Shown here one piece after another: positions 43,512-51,881 of a DNA stretch of 53,374 nt. The first letter of the stretch is position 1; each line of letters begins with the position of its first letter. A program made the translations under genes and the position numbers. A model generated the notes under the pieces. The model had not been told where the DNA came from. It saw only the letters and a program-made list of their open reading frames with translations, and did not search any database. This DNA is from Planctomycetes bacterium B3_Pla (GTDB taxonomy: Bacteria > Planctomycetota > Phycisphaerae > Sedimentisphaerales > Anaerobacaceae): the NCBI GenBank assembly GCA_005223045.1, contig NJBM01000030.1, forward strand, positions 1 through 53,374. Direction: 5' to 3'.

Positions 43512-46328
43512 CTACTTTTTCAGCACAAATGCAATAGTAGGATCAAGAGGATAACGGCCAAACCGCTCACCGTAAATCGCCAGCCCTCCGGGCAGCGCAT
43601 CGTCAACTTCAAGTCTCAAGAGTATTTCTTTCTTTGCGGCAGCGTCCTGCAAAACAGATTTCGGAATATGAGCGTTGATTAAATACCCGTATGAGCCGGC
43701 TTCTCGCAGTTTGCGGTCGCGTTTCTGGCTGTGCCAGGAAAGTATTCCGCGGTGATCGGCCGGATCGTCTTCAAGATCAAAGGGCCCTACCGTTCGTCCG
43801 GCTACGTTTACGCGAACCGCACTCGGGAAGCGAGTTTCGTCGGTCATCGGATACGAGTTGGGATTCGAGCTGGGATCGTGCGTTCCTTTGCCCCGCATGA
43901 AATTACCTTCCTGCTTGCGGGCGCCTTCCTTGTCCTTGCCAAAAAGCTGCTTGGCGGAAACCTCGACGCGGAAGTTCGCTTCGGCAACGTCCTTGACCTT
44001 CAAATCGGCAGGCCACGGCACAGAATACTCAAAATAGCCCGCGCCGGCGCCGTTGACTTTCAGCCCTTCGAGCACATCCCACTGCTTGAGCGACCATTCG
44101 GCCTTCTTGAAACTATCGGGCGCAAAACGAACCACCTTAATCTTTTCGGAACCGGAGGTAATTGTCTCCAGACGAGGTGATTGGCCCTCCGCCGCCAGAT
44201 ACGTTGTGAAATTGCGGTGCAGGATATTTCCTGACTCATCTTCCAGAATCAAACTCAGCACGGCCAGCGCCGGCTTGTCGGGCATAGTCACCGACAGTGG
44301 TCTTAGCTCTTTGTTCATCCAGGGGCTATAAGAAATGTCGCGTTCATATTTGGAATAAACCTCGTGACGGCCTAACGTGTCCCAGCCGGACAGTTCCGCT
44401 TTTAACGTCAGATTTTCGCTCACCGGCTTATCCGTCATGAAGGAAGCATAAAGAGGCACCTCGACGTTCTCGCCGGGCTTGACGTTACGGCACAACTCTC
44501 TCTCCGAAGCAACGTAGAATTGACCGTGCAAATCGTTCAGGCTCATGCCCTCGACAACATCGGACAGACCCGTGTATTTCTCGGAACGGTCGTACTTATA
44601 GTAGCCGTTCCATTCATTGATGACATCATGATGTTCGGTATATAGCCAGCCGCAAATCTCGGGATGTCGCCTGAACTCGTTCATCATAATGTGATAGTCC
44701 CAGCTCCAATCGACGTCGCCGGCACTGCCCTGATAGCCCCAGACGTTGCCGCACTCGCTGTTGAGCAGGGGCTGGCTGCCCTGGGTGCGCCCGCCGATGT
44801 AGTTCCACTTCGATCCGGGATACGTATCGCGGGTAATCTGTCCCAATCGCTCGCGCCAGCCGTAACCGGGCAGATAGGCGTGCCAACTGTTGATATCCGT
44901 GGCGACGTGGTCGTTGTTGCAGGGCGAGTTGTCTTCCACCAGCCGAGTCGCGTCGAGCTTCCTCGTTAATTCATAGATTGAGGCGACCCATTCCTGAGTT
45001 TCCGCCGTGTAGCCCTGCTTTCCCGTTCGCAGGCCCCAGGTTTCATTGAAATTCACCCAGGAAAATATCGAAGGATGGTTGTAGTCCCGACGAATCATGC
45101 CGCGCAGGGCGGTTTCCGTTTCCTGCCGCATCTTCGCATCAGGCGGCCCCCAACTGTTCGGGACGTCCGCCATAATCAGCACTCCGAGCCGGTCGGCCCA
45201 GTACAGCTTGCGCGGCACCTCGACTTTGATGTGAATGCGCTGGCCGTTTAGGCCGATGCGCCGGGAACGCAATATCTCGTCCCGCATGAAATCGTCGCTT
45301 GGGAACGTGTAATACCCATCGGGATGATAGGCCTGGTCCAGCGCCAACTGCAAGTACACAGGCTTGTCATTAAGCGCGATATACGCGAAGTCCGTGCCGG
45401 GCAGATTAACCACACTGATTTTTCTCATCCCGAAGTATGTAGCCACGCGGTCTTCGGCGCCGGGTCCGCGCAGCACCGCCTCGACTTCGTAAAGATACGG
45501 ATCCTCAAGCGACCACAGACGCGGACTTCCAATGGCCACGTCGAATCGAACTTCTCTGGCTCCTTTGCGAACCGTACGTACAACATTGGGATTGGCCAAA
45601 TCGTTTGACTTGAATAGAAGCTCCAGTTTCATATCCGCCGGGGCAGGTTTATCGAGAGTCGCTTCGACCGAAACTTTCCCGGCATCGACGTCGGGCGTGA
45701 AATGAACAGTCTCCAGAGCGACCCCAGGCCGGGCTTCAAGATAGACGGTCTGCCAAATCCCGGCGGCTCTGCCGTAACCCTGCTTGCCCTCCAACTTGAA
45801 CTTGTGAGGCGTGTCGTCAACCCGCAATACCAGGCGATGAGTCGCCCCCTTCTTTACATGCGGCGTAAGATCAAACTCAAAAGGTGTGTAACCTCCCTGG
45901 TAATCGCCCAGAAGGTTTCCGTCCAGCCAGGCGGTTGTATGCCAGTCGGATGCGCCGATAACCAGAAAGACCCGCTGGCCCGGCCACGATTCGGGAACGG
46001 TTATCGAGCGAGCGTACCAGCCGATGTCTGCCTTGTCTTCAATCCCCGACAGTTTCGAGCCCCATGGAAAAGGCACCATAATAGTATCGGGGAAGCTGGT
46101 GTTGGCATTGAACCACTTCTCCCTTTGTCCTATGTCATTTTCGTCGAAGCGGAATTGCCAGGGGCCGTTAAGGTTGAGCCATTGCTTTCTTTGAAAATCC
46201 GGGCGCGGATGCTCGGGAAGAGGTATGTTCTCACTGCTGAACACCTCGCCTCTGGCCAGATTCCCCGCGCAAATCACGGAAGCCAACACTAAAGAAACAC
46301 ATATCTTGTTCGGTATCGCGTTTCGCAT
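43512..46328 (-). CDS. Glycoside hydrolase family 2 (beta-galactosidase/glucuronidase type), secreted
   Basis: 938 residues with a signal peptide (CVSLVLASVICAGNLARG) and GAGAGG ahead of the ATG. The jelly-roll sugar-binding domain (LNLNGPWQFRFDENDIGQRE; IGWYARSITVPESWPG) and an Ig-like domain precede a TIM barrel. FSWVNFNETWG supplies the acid/base Glu429 and LLNSECGNVWG the nucleophile Glu525, with NHPSIFSW before them. The ~350 residues after the barrel form further beta-sandwich domains. It cleaves a terminal beta-linked sugar from an exported or environmental polysaccharide; the sugar cannot be told from sequence. It is followed in the local set by a DUF1080 gene on the same strand, upstream by 23 bases. 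Confidence 0.9.
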   Translation of the reverse strand: MRNAIPNKICVSLVLASVICAGNLARGEVFSSENIPLPEHPRPDFQRKQWLNLNGPWQFRFDENDIGQREKWFNANTSFPDTIMVPFPWGSKLSGIEDKADIGWYARSITVPESWPGQRVFLVIGASDWHTTAWLDGNLLGDYQGGYTPFEFDLTPHVKKGATHRLVLRVDDTPHKFKLEGKQGYGRAAGIWQTVYLEARPGVALETVHFTPDVDAGKVSVEATLDKPAPADMKLELLFKSNDLANPNVVRTVRKGAREVRFDVAIGSPRLWSLEDPYLYEVEAVLRGPGAEDRVATYFGMRKISVVNLPGTDFAYIALNDKPVYLQLALDQAYHPDGYYTFPSDDFMRDEILRSRRIGLNGQRIHIKVEVPRKLYWADRLGVLIMADVPNSWGPPDAKMRQETETALRGMIRRDYNHPSIFSWVNFNETWGLRTGKQGYTAETQEWVASIYELTRKLDATRLVEDNSPCNNDHVATDINSWHAYLPGYGWRERLGQITRDTYPGSKWNYIGGRTQGSQPLLNSECGNVWGYQGSAGDVDWSWDYHIMMNEFRRHPEICGWLYTEHHDVINEWNGYYKYDRSEKYTGLSDVVEGMSLNDLHGQFYVASERELCRNVKPGENVEVPLYASFMTDKPVSENLTLKAELSGWDTLGRHEVYSKYERDISYSPWMNKELRPLSVTMPDKPALAVLSLILEDESGNILHRNFTTYLAAEGQSPRLETITSGSEKIKVVRFAPDSFKKAEWSLKQWDVLEGLKVNGAGAGYFEYSVPWPADLKVKDVAEANFRVEVSAKQLFGKDKEGARKQEGNFMRGKGTHDPSSNPNSYPMTDETRFPSAVRVNVAGRTVGPFDLEDDPADHRGILSWHSQKRDRKLREAGSYGYLINAHIPKSVLQDAAAKKEILLRLEVDDALPGGLAIYGERFGRYPLDPTIAFVLKK

Positions 46329-46351
46329 TTCAAACCTCTCGATTATTCAGA

Positions 46352-47155
46352 TTAGTCTTTCGGCAATTCCTTGATGTAGATATTCTTGAATTGCAAAAGG
46401 GCCGGCGGACTGGTCCATTTGCCGTTGCGTTTGCTGCCGTGATGCTGGAGTCCTACCGGGCCTTTGGCTGCGACTCCGGGCAGTTGGGCGTTCTTTATGA
46501 CCGTCTTGCCGTTTAGAACGACTGTCACCCGGTCGCCCTTCATCCTTATCTCGAAGCGGTTCCACTGCCCGACGGGATTGTCGGCCTGCGTTCGAGGGGT
46601 CACGCCGGCGCGAACTTCCGGCGGCTGGTTCTCGTCGTTCCTGTAGCCGTAGAACTCGCCCGAGCCGATAGGCCAGCACCAGATGTTCACCTGGTTCTTG
46701 CCGGAGCCGCGAAGGTATATCCCCGAATCGGAGTCTGGAAACGACATTCGTATTTCCTTGCCGTTAATGTCTTTTGCGTGTGTGCCGTCGGGCAGGATAT
46801 AGGGGACCCGCGGATTGATGTAGGGGGTCTCTTTGATTCTCCAGTCCACCCGTAGTATAAAGTCGCCGAATTCGCCCACCGCCCACAGACTTTTGTCGCC
46901 CTTGGCCTGACTCTCGGCATCATAGTCAATCACTCCGTCGATGATTTTCCAGTGTCCGCCGTCGCCTTCGGGCACCTTCCAGCCTGTGAAGTCGCGCCCG
47001 TTGAAAAGCGCTTTAAACCCGCGCGGCGCCACGTTGTCCACTTCCTTCTTCGGCCTTGCCGAACCGGTTGAGCGAGCCAGAACCTCCATAGACGGAGCTA
47101 TCTGCAAAATCACTGCCGCTACAATCAACCATGCCACAAATCTCTTTGAATTCAT
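46352..47155 (-). CDS. DUF1080 (3-keto-disaccharide hydrolase family) secreted protein
   Basis: 267 residues from the ATG at 47155 (CAGGAGGC upstream). A signal peptide (RFVAWLIVAAVILQIAPSME) is followed by one DUF1080 jelly-roll: FKALFNGRDFTGWKVPEGDG, GDFILRVDWRIKE, SDSGIYLRGSGKNQVNIWCW, GQWNRFEIRMKGDRVTVVLN and GPVGLQHHGSKRNGKWTS. Members cleave 3-keto-glycosides made by Gfo/Idh/MocA oxidoreductases. The divergent GH109-like oxidoreductase at 47368 could be its partner. It lies 23 bases before the GH2 gene and probably shares its transcript. Confidence 0.85.
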   Translation of the reverse strand: MNSKRFVAWLIVAAVILQIAPSMEVLARSTGSARPKKEVDNVAPRGFKALFNGRDFTGWKVPEGDGGHWKIIDGVIDYDAESQAKGDKSLWAVGEFGDFILRVDWRIKETPYINPRVPYILPDGTHAKDINGKEIRMSFPDSDSGIYLRGSGKNQVNIWCWPIGSGEFYGYRNDENQPPEVRAGVTPRTQADNPVGQWNRFEIRMKGDRVTVVLNGKTVIKNAQLPGVAAKGPVGLQHHGSKRNGKWTSPPALLQFKNIYIKELPKD

Positions 47156-47294
47156 TTTTGCCTCCTGAAACGTTGTTACGACACATTCTAATCTGCTTTT
47201 TCGTCGAACTCGACGATAGCATGGCAACATTATGCCCGCCCACGCAGCCATAGTCAATATTCGTGTGGTCCAATTTGTTCGGCCCGGGCAATCT

Positions 47295-47323
47295 TTGCAC
47301 TTGTTGGAGGAATCTGGTATTCT
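47295..47323 (+). promoter_or_regulatory. Possible promoter of the GH109-like gene
   Basis: TTGCAC at 47295 and TATTCT at 47318 are separated by 17 bases. Each matches the sigma70 consensus at four of six positions. The spacing and position (about 35 bases before a ribosome-binding-site-bearing start) are reasonable, but the match is only fair. Confidence 0.4.
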
Positions 47324-47367
47324 CGTTACACATGAGTCGTCATCAATTATGAGAAAGGGAAATAATC

Positions 47368-48681
47368 ATGAATAACATGAATCGTAGAAATTTCCTCAAG
47401 TCCAACGCTGCCGCAACGGCCGGCCTTGCACTGACTGCAACAGGGGCCGGGCCGAGGCCTGCAAAGGCTGCGAATCCGAAAACAGTCCGCATCGGCATAG
47501 TCGGAATGGGCGGGCGCGGAAACAGCCTGATGCGCAATTTATTGCTAATGAAAGACGTCGAGATTCGTGCCGTATGCGATCTGCGCCGCCAGAAAGTAAC
47601 TGCGGCACAGAACGCAGTCGTCAAGGCGGGCGGAGCAAAACCGGAAGGCTACGCGAACGACGAATACACGTTCAGGCAATTGATGGATCGAGATGACCTC
47701 GATGCCGTAGTTATAGCGACGTATTGGGAGTGGCATGCGCCGATGGCGGTTTGCGCCATGAAGGCGGGCAAATACGCAGCTACCGAAGTGCCCGCCGCTT
47801 ATACGCTCGAAGAATGCTGGGACCTGGTCAGGACCTACGAGCAAACGAAGGTGCCGTGCATGATGCTGGAGAACTGGAGCTTTCGCCGGGACAATCTGGC
47901 GGTCCTGAATATGATCCGGAAAGGGTTGTTCGGCGATATCGTCCATTGCCACTGCGCCCATTCGCACGACTGCATCGACCACTGGTTCTTTAACGCCACA
48001 ACCGGCGAGGACCGCTGGCCCGCAAAATATATCGTTGAGCACAATCGCGACCAGTATCCGACACACCAAATGGGCCCGGTCATCAGTTGGATGGATATCA
48101 ACTGTGGCGACGCTCTTGACTATATCACTTCCACCGCTACGAACTGCTTCGGCATAAACGACATGTTCGAGCGCAAGTTCGGCAAAGACCATCCGGGGGC
48201 CAAAAGAAAGTACGCCCAGGGGGATATTGTCACCAGCGTTATACGAACAAAGATGGGAAAAACCATCGTCAGCAACTACGACATGCAACTACCCCGTCCG
48301 TATGACAACCGGTGGCTGATCCAGGGCACACGCGGCCTATACAACGAGCAAAGAGAAGCCGTTTACATTCTCGGCGAGAGTCCTAAGTACCATCAGTGGG
48401 AGTCTTTCGGCCCGTATCAGGAAAAATACGAACACTCGTGGTGGAAGAAGGGCGCCCAGGGAGGACACGGCGGCACGGACTATATCGAGCTTGCGCAATT
48501 TGTCAAGGCGGTCCGCAACAAAACGCAGACTCCTATTGACGTCTATGATTCGGTTGCTATGAGTGTGATCGGCCCGCTGTCGGAGAAGTCCATTTCTTTA
48601 GGCAGTGCGCCTGTGAAGGTGCCGGATTTCACCGCTGGCAAATGGAAGACCCGAAAGCCGACGTTCGCAGTCGAAGCCTGA
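47368..48681 (+). CDS. GH109-like Gfo/Idh/MocA oxidoreductase, Tat-exported
   Basis: 437 residues. The N-terminus MNNMNRRNFLKSNAAATAGL is a twin-arginine signal. A Gfo/Idh/MocA domain follows (VRIGIVGMGGRGNSLMRNLL; VVIATYWEWHAPMAVCAMKA; the EVPAAYTLEE region replaces the usual EKP). HNRDQYPTHQMGPVISWMDI and the C-terminal GAQGGHGGTDYIELAQF match the GH109 (alpha-N-acetylgalactosaminidase-type) subgroup, which uses NAD+ to oxidise the sugar transiently at C3. The exact substrate is unknown. It is divergent from the DUF1080/GH2 genes. The 94-base gap 48682-48775 shows no gene. Confidence 0.82.
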   Translation: MNNMNRRNFLKSNAAATAGLALTATGAGPRPAKAANPKTVRIGIVGMGGRGNSLMRNLLLMKDVEIRAVCDLRRQKVTAAQNAVVKAGGAKPEGYANDEYTFRQLMDRDDLDAVVIATYWEWHAPMAVCAMKAGKYAATEVPAAYTLEECWDLVRTYEQTKVPCMMLENWSFRRDNLAVLNMIRKGLFGDIVHCHCAHSHDCIDHWFFNATTGEDRWPAKYIVEHNRDQYPTHQMGPVISWMDINCGDALDYITSTATNCFGINDMFERKFGKDHPGAKRKYAQGDIVTSVIRTKMGKTIVSNYDMQLPRPYDNRWLIQGTRGLYNEQREAVYILGESPKYHQWESFGPYQEKYEHSWWKKGAQGGHGGTDYIELAQFVKAVRNKTQTPIDVYDSVAMSVIGPLSEKSISLGSAPVKVPDFTAGKWKTRKPTFAVEA

Positions 48682-48775
48682 TCGACAAATACCGTATGAC
48701 TAACAAGCGAACCAGCGGAAAACGTTAGCTTTTTCAACAGCCCCGCTGTACCTGGTTTTCCCCCACCGTATTCGC

Positions 48776-49627
48776 TCAGTGGTCGCCACGTGCGCCGTTT
48801 TCCCCCGATTTCTGTTTCCGCGATTTCTGCGATTTCCCATCCCCAGGTTTTTCTTTCTTCTGCTCAGATACTTTTGGGGTCTTTTCTTTATCGTTCTTAC
48901 TCTTGGGTTTATCTCTACCTGTAGGTTTTCCCACTTTTTCCTCTTGTGCCTTCATTTTGGCTTTGTATCTGATCTCAATCATAGCATGAATTTCATTAGC
49001 CAATTTCTTTCCCTTGTAGCCTGCTTTCAGCTTTGCTACGACCTGAATGCCAAGAGTCTCAAAATTTATTCCCTTACTAACACCTTTAGATAAAGCTACA
49101 GCAACGCCCAAGAGCTCTTCGCCTTTGAGACCATTACGTAAACACTTATTTGCTATTTTTCTGACTTGACTTAGTGGAACTCCTTTTCTTGCTGCAAATT
49201 CAATAGCAATGCCCGCTTTCTTAAGTTCTTTTGCATTCCAACCCTTCTTTTTTGCTTTGGCATTGATTCGTTTCTTGGCCCTGGCTAAATTTCCTTGCCA
49301 TTTTTTTCTTGTTTTTTTACTCCACTTATCCCATCCGGGTGGTGTGGATTTTTCCCAACCTTTCTTTAATCCTTTGGACCAGCCGGAGGGTGTTTTACTT
49401 GTTTGTCCCACCTTCCCTTTTTCCTTTGGGTTGTCCTTTATGTTGCCCGTCCCCCCCTTATCTTTCATTTCGGCCTGAGCATCTCTTTTACCCTCGCTCT
49501 GGGCTTTGCGCTCTCCTCTATCGTCTTTAGCTCGAGTGCTTGCTTGAGCGTAGGATAGCTTAGCTGAACAGAATAGCAGTACAACAACGATCGACGTTAA
49601 GATGACACGTAATCTTCTTTTATCCAT
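48776..49627 (-). CDS. Lysine-rich secreted protein of unknown function
   Basis: 283 residues from the ATG at 49627 (GGAGG upstream). A signal peptide (RVILTSIVVVLLFCSAKLSY) is followed by highly charged, Lys/Glu/Gly-rich low-complexity sequence. The motif PSGWSKGLKKGWEKSTPPGW recalls the PPGW/PPGL repeats of several secreted bacterial proteins. A central helical part (~110-210: GVPLSQVRKIANKCLRNGLK then GEELLGVAVALSKGVSKG) may be folded. The C-terminus is again low complexity (QKKEKPGDGKSQKSRKQKSG). I do not recognise a family; it could bind a polyanion such as the exopolysaccharide. Confidence 0.6.
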   Translation of the reverse strand: MDKRRLRVILTSIVVVLLFCSAKLSYAQASTRAKDDRGERKAQSEGKRDAQAEMKDKGGTGNIKDNPKEKGKVGQTSKTPSGWSKGLKKGWEKSTPPGWDKWSKKTRKKWQGNLARAKKRINAKAKKKGWNAKELKKAGIAIEFAARKGVPLSQVRKIANKCLRNGLKGEELLGVAVALSKGVSKGINFETLGIQVVAKLKAGYKGKKLANEIHAMIEIRYKAKMKAQEEKVGKPTGRDKPKSKNDKEKTPKVSEQKKEKPGDGKSQKSRKQKSGENGARGDH

Positions 49628-49740
49628 TTTTATTACCTCCATTTCAAAATATAACAACTTTTTCCGGACTGCAAAGCGGTATGACATAAGTTTTTATTCG
49701 GGGAATACTAATCCGCATTTCTCACAGCTCCATTGAAAAA

Positions 49741-49800
49741 AGCTCCTTGTTCTGATATAACTTTCGTATCCACAAGGAGTTATATCAGAAGCAAGGAGCT
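49741..49800. repeat. Near-perfect inverted repeat (22-bp stem)
   Basis: The left arm AGCTCCTTGTTCTGATATAA (continuing CT, 49741-49762) is complementary to the right arm 49778-49800 (AGTTATATCAGAAGCAAGGA then GCT), with one extra base, around a 15-base loop. It lies upstream of the lysine-rich gene and downstream of the TIGR04076-like gene. It has no run of T typical of a terminator. It could be a transposable-element relic, a protein-binding palindrome or an RNA hairpin. Confidence 0.75.
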
Positions 49801-49949
49801 GTCTTCTGAAAACACGCTGTAATCAACAAACCTTCCTGCTTCAAGCACAAAATAAGCGTAACCAAGTCGCTCATTTCAACGGTGGAAACATCTGTTCAGA
49901 TGCCGGCGGATTGCTGTTGCAGCAGGCAGAAGAGATCGCCGGGCTTGTT

Positions 49950-50240
49950 TTAGCTTTGTTGTTTCGATATCTCAAAGATGACTGTGCCGCCGTTCGTGCA
50001 ATCGAACGGATCGGGACACTGAATGTAGGCTTTGGAGCTGTCCTCCTTGCCCTCCAGGCCCCATTGGGCAGGCTCGGAAACGCGCAGGGCGTTATAATAG
50101 GGCATTAAAGCAGCCAAACCGTGCATGCAAACGGGACTATCGCTTACGAGTTGATAGCCGGCTTTGAGGGTGAAGGAATCACCCACCTTATACGTAGGGC
50201 ACTTGCCCCTGATTTCTTTTACCGTCACTACGATATCCAT
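49950..50240 (-). CDS. TIGR04076-like small protein
   Basis: 96 residues opening MDIVVTVKEIRGKCPTYKVG then DSFTLKAGYQ, with a CMHGLAALMPYYNALR centre and IQCPDPFDC near the end. The xxGxCPxYKVGDxF start, the central CxxGLxxLxPY and the C-terminal CPDP match the TIGR04076 family of small, cysteine-containing proteins of unknown function. The four conserved cysteines suggest metal or redox binding. Soluble, no signal peptide. Confidence 0.7.
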   Translation of the reverse strand: MDIVVTVKEIRGKCPTYKVGDSFTLKAGYQLVSDSPVCMHGLAALMPYYNALRVSEPAQWGLEGKEDSSKAYIQCPDPFDCTNGGTVIFEISKQQS

Positions 50241-50407
50241 TTTAGCCTGTCTCCATCACAAAAGGACATTGCGGCCGCACTATACCATCACCCTGCCATC
50301 CGTGCAATGAGAATACAAAAAACAAAACGCAAAAGGTGCGAAATATCCTGACCTATGCGTCCTGTGGAAAAAGAACACAAAAAATTTCGTGACAAACAAC
50401 CGAAATC

Positions 50408-50461
50408 GTAGGGTGGGCCTTGGCCCACCGACCAATAATGGTGGGGCGAGCCCCACCCTAC
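50408..50461. repeat. Inverted repeat, GTAGGGTGGG family
   Basis: Arms GTAGGGTGGGCCTTGGCCCA (from 50408) and its near reverse complement ending GCCCCACCCTAC (to 50461) flank a 10-base spacer. Each arm is also a short palindrome. Organisation and end sequence (GTAGGGTG...CACCCTAC) resemble the repeat at 52859-52925, so both may belong to one dispersed family. The surrounding stretch 50241-50658 holds no gene. Confidence 0.75.
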
Positions 50462-50658
50462 AGAACTTAAATAATCCGTGACAAACAGACCCAAGTGTGC
50501 TAAATTATGCCTTACGGATGCCGAGCGAAGCAGTTTTGACGCATCGGTTTTGAGAACCCTATGAGAGATACGAAAGCACCTCAATGAAAAGGAAAAGAAA
50601 CCGGAATTCCAGGACTTTCTTTGGAGTATAGCTGGTTGCTGACAACTCGAAGACTATT

Positions 50659-51720
50659 ATGATATCTAAGAACACGGTGCTTATTCTCGGTGCGGGCTCC
50701 AGTATGGACTTTGGCTTTCCGTCTGGTGATGAATTGGCCTATGAAATCTCCAGATATGGCTCGCGCCACCTTATAAACGACGCTTTTGCAAGAGAAAATA
50801 ATATTGATTGGACTGAGGTAAAATCATTCAAGCAGGCACTTTCTATTTCTCAATTATCAGTTGACACTTTTCTTGAAAATCGCGCCGATGAGTCATTCTA
50901 TAAGATAGGAAGACTCGCAATAGCAAAGGTCTTACTGACTTGTGAGGTTTCAGATCGTCTCTTCATCGGCAAGCCGCCGTATGAGAACTTTGAAAGGAAT
51001 CGAACTTCAAATAGAAGACCACCGAATTGGTATAAGTTGCTATGGAACAGACTTGTTGAAGTTCCAGAGCAAGAAACAAACGAAGACACATTGAGCCATT
51101 TGTTTGACAGGTTTGACCAGAACCGTCTATCAGTAATTACATTCAATTATGACCGTTCACTGGAACGTTTTCTGAATGTTGCTTTAGAGTGTACAACAGG
51201 AGAAGGATCTGCGGAATGTGCTAAAAAAATCAGTGAATCAATACCTATAATACACGTTTATGGTTCTCTCGGCCCATTACTTGCTGGCGATGGAGAGGTC
51301 GAAGTTCCTTATAACTCTAAAGGACAAGGTTCATTTGTCCTAAGAAGTTGGGAAAATATTGATCTTGTCCGGCGGAGCAAAGAAAGGAACAAGTATTTCG
51401 TAAAAGCTGACAAGCTACTGCTCGAGGCAGAAGGAATTGTATTCTTGGGATTTGGATTTGACCAGACAAACTTCAGAAGACTGCAATTATCTAAAGATAT
51501 GCCGGCTTTTCACGCAAACCGCTTGCTTGGAACGGCAATGGGACTGCCCGCAACAACACACGAAGTTCTTGCAGATATAAGAGACGTAGATGGTAACAGA
51601 GCATTCTTTGAACTACTCGACACAACAATTTATGACTATCTATACCGTGCTGATTCAACATTTAGTCTGCCTGAAAACGAGTACAAACAGAGCATAAGAA
51701 TTCTGAAACGTCCCCGATAA
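50659..51720 (+). CDS. SIR2-like NAD-binding protein
   Basis: 353 residues. VLILGAGSSMDFGFPSGDEL at the N-terminus is the NAD-binding glycine loop. SVITFNYDRSLERFL (~158-172) carries the conserved N-x-D, IIHVYGSLG (~197-205) the candidate catalytic His, and GIVFLGFGFDQTNFR a further Rossmann element. This is the SIR2-like (SIR2_2) fold found in bacterial NADase effectors of anti-phage systems, not a zinc-containing protein deacetylase. No partner gene (HerA, TIR or Argonaute type) is adjacent. The gene is AT-richer than its neighbours, consistent with acquisition. Confidence 0.75.
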   Translation: MISKNTVLILGAGSSMDFGFPSGDELAYEISRYGSRHLINDAFARENNIDWTEVKSFKQALSISQLSVDTFLENRADESFYKIGRLAIAKVLLTCEVSDRLFIGKPPYENFERNRTSNRRPPNWYKLLWNRLVEVPEQETNEDTLSHLFDRFDQNRLSVITFNYDRSLERFLNVALECTTGEGSAECAKKISESIPIIHVYGSLGPLLAGDGEVEVPYNSKGQGSFVLRSWENIDLVRRSKERNKYFVKADKLLLEAEGIVFLGFGFDQTNFRRLQLSKDMPAFHANRLLGTAMGLPATTHEVLADIRDVDGNRAFFELLDTTIYDYLYRADSTFSLPENEYKQSIRILKRPR

Positions 51721-51837
51721 TGAAAAGCTCAGCGATAATCTCATGAAAGGCTGTCTCCAATCGTTTGATCCTATATGATAGGGGGCAAAAGGGGGGCAAA
51801 CGGGGACATTGTACTTTTCTGTCTTTTGGATGCAAAC

Positions 51838-51854
51838 GGTGCGATTCATCGCAC
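51838..51854. repeat. Single arm of the GGTGCGATTCATCGCAC repeat
   Basis: A copy of GGTGCGATTCATCGCAC, identical to the arms of the inverted repeat at 52859-52925, sits upstream of the dihydrouridine synthase gene. The preceding GGGGACATTGTACTTTTCTG (51803-51822) resembles sequence often found near REP-associated transposases, but no transposase is present. Confidence 0.6.
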
Positions 51855-51881
51855 GCTTAGAACAAACAAATCCAACTTACA

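Noticed and set aside
50659..51720. SIR2-like gene as part of a full two-gene anti-phage system
   Set aside because: The neighbours are a TIGR04076-like protein and a tRNA-modification enzyme. No HerA, TIR, Argonaute or DUF4020-type partner is present in the window.
51803..51822. GGGGACATTGTACTTTTCTG as a mobile-element end
   Set aside because: It resembles sequence near REP-associated transposases, but there is no transposase and no second end, so it is only mentioned with the repeat.
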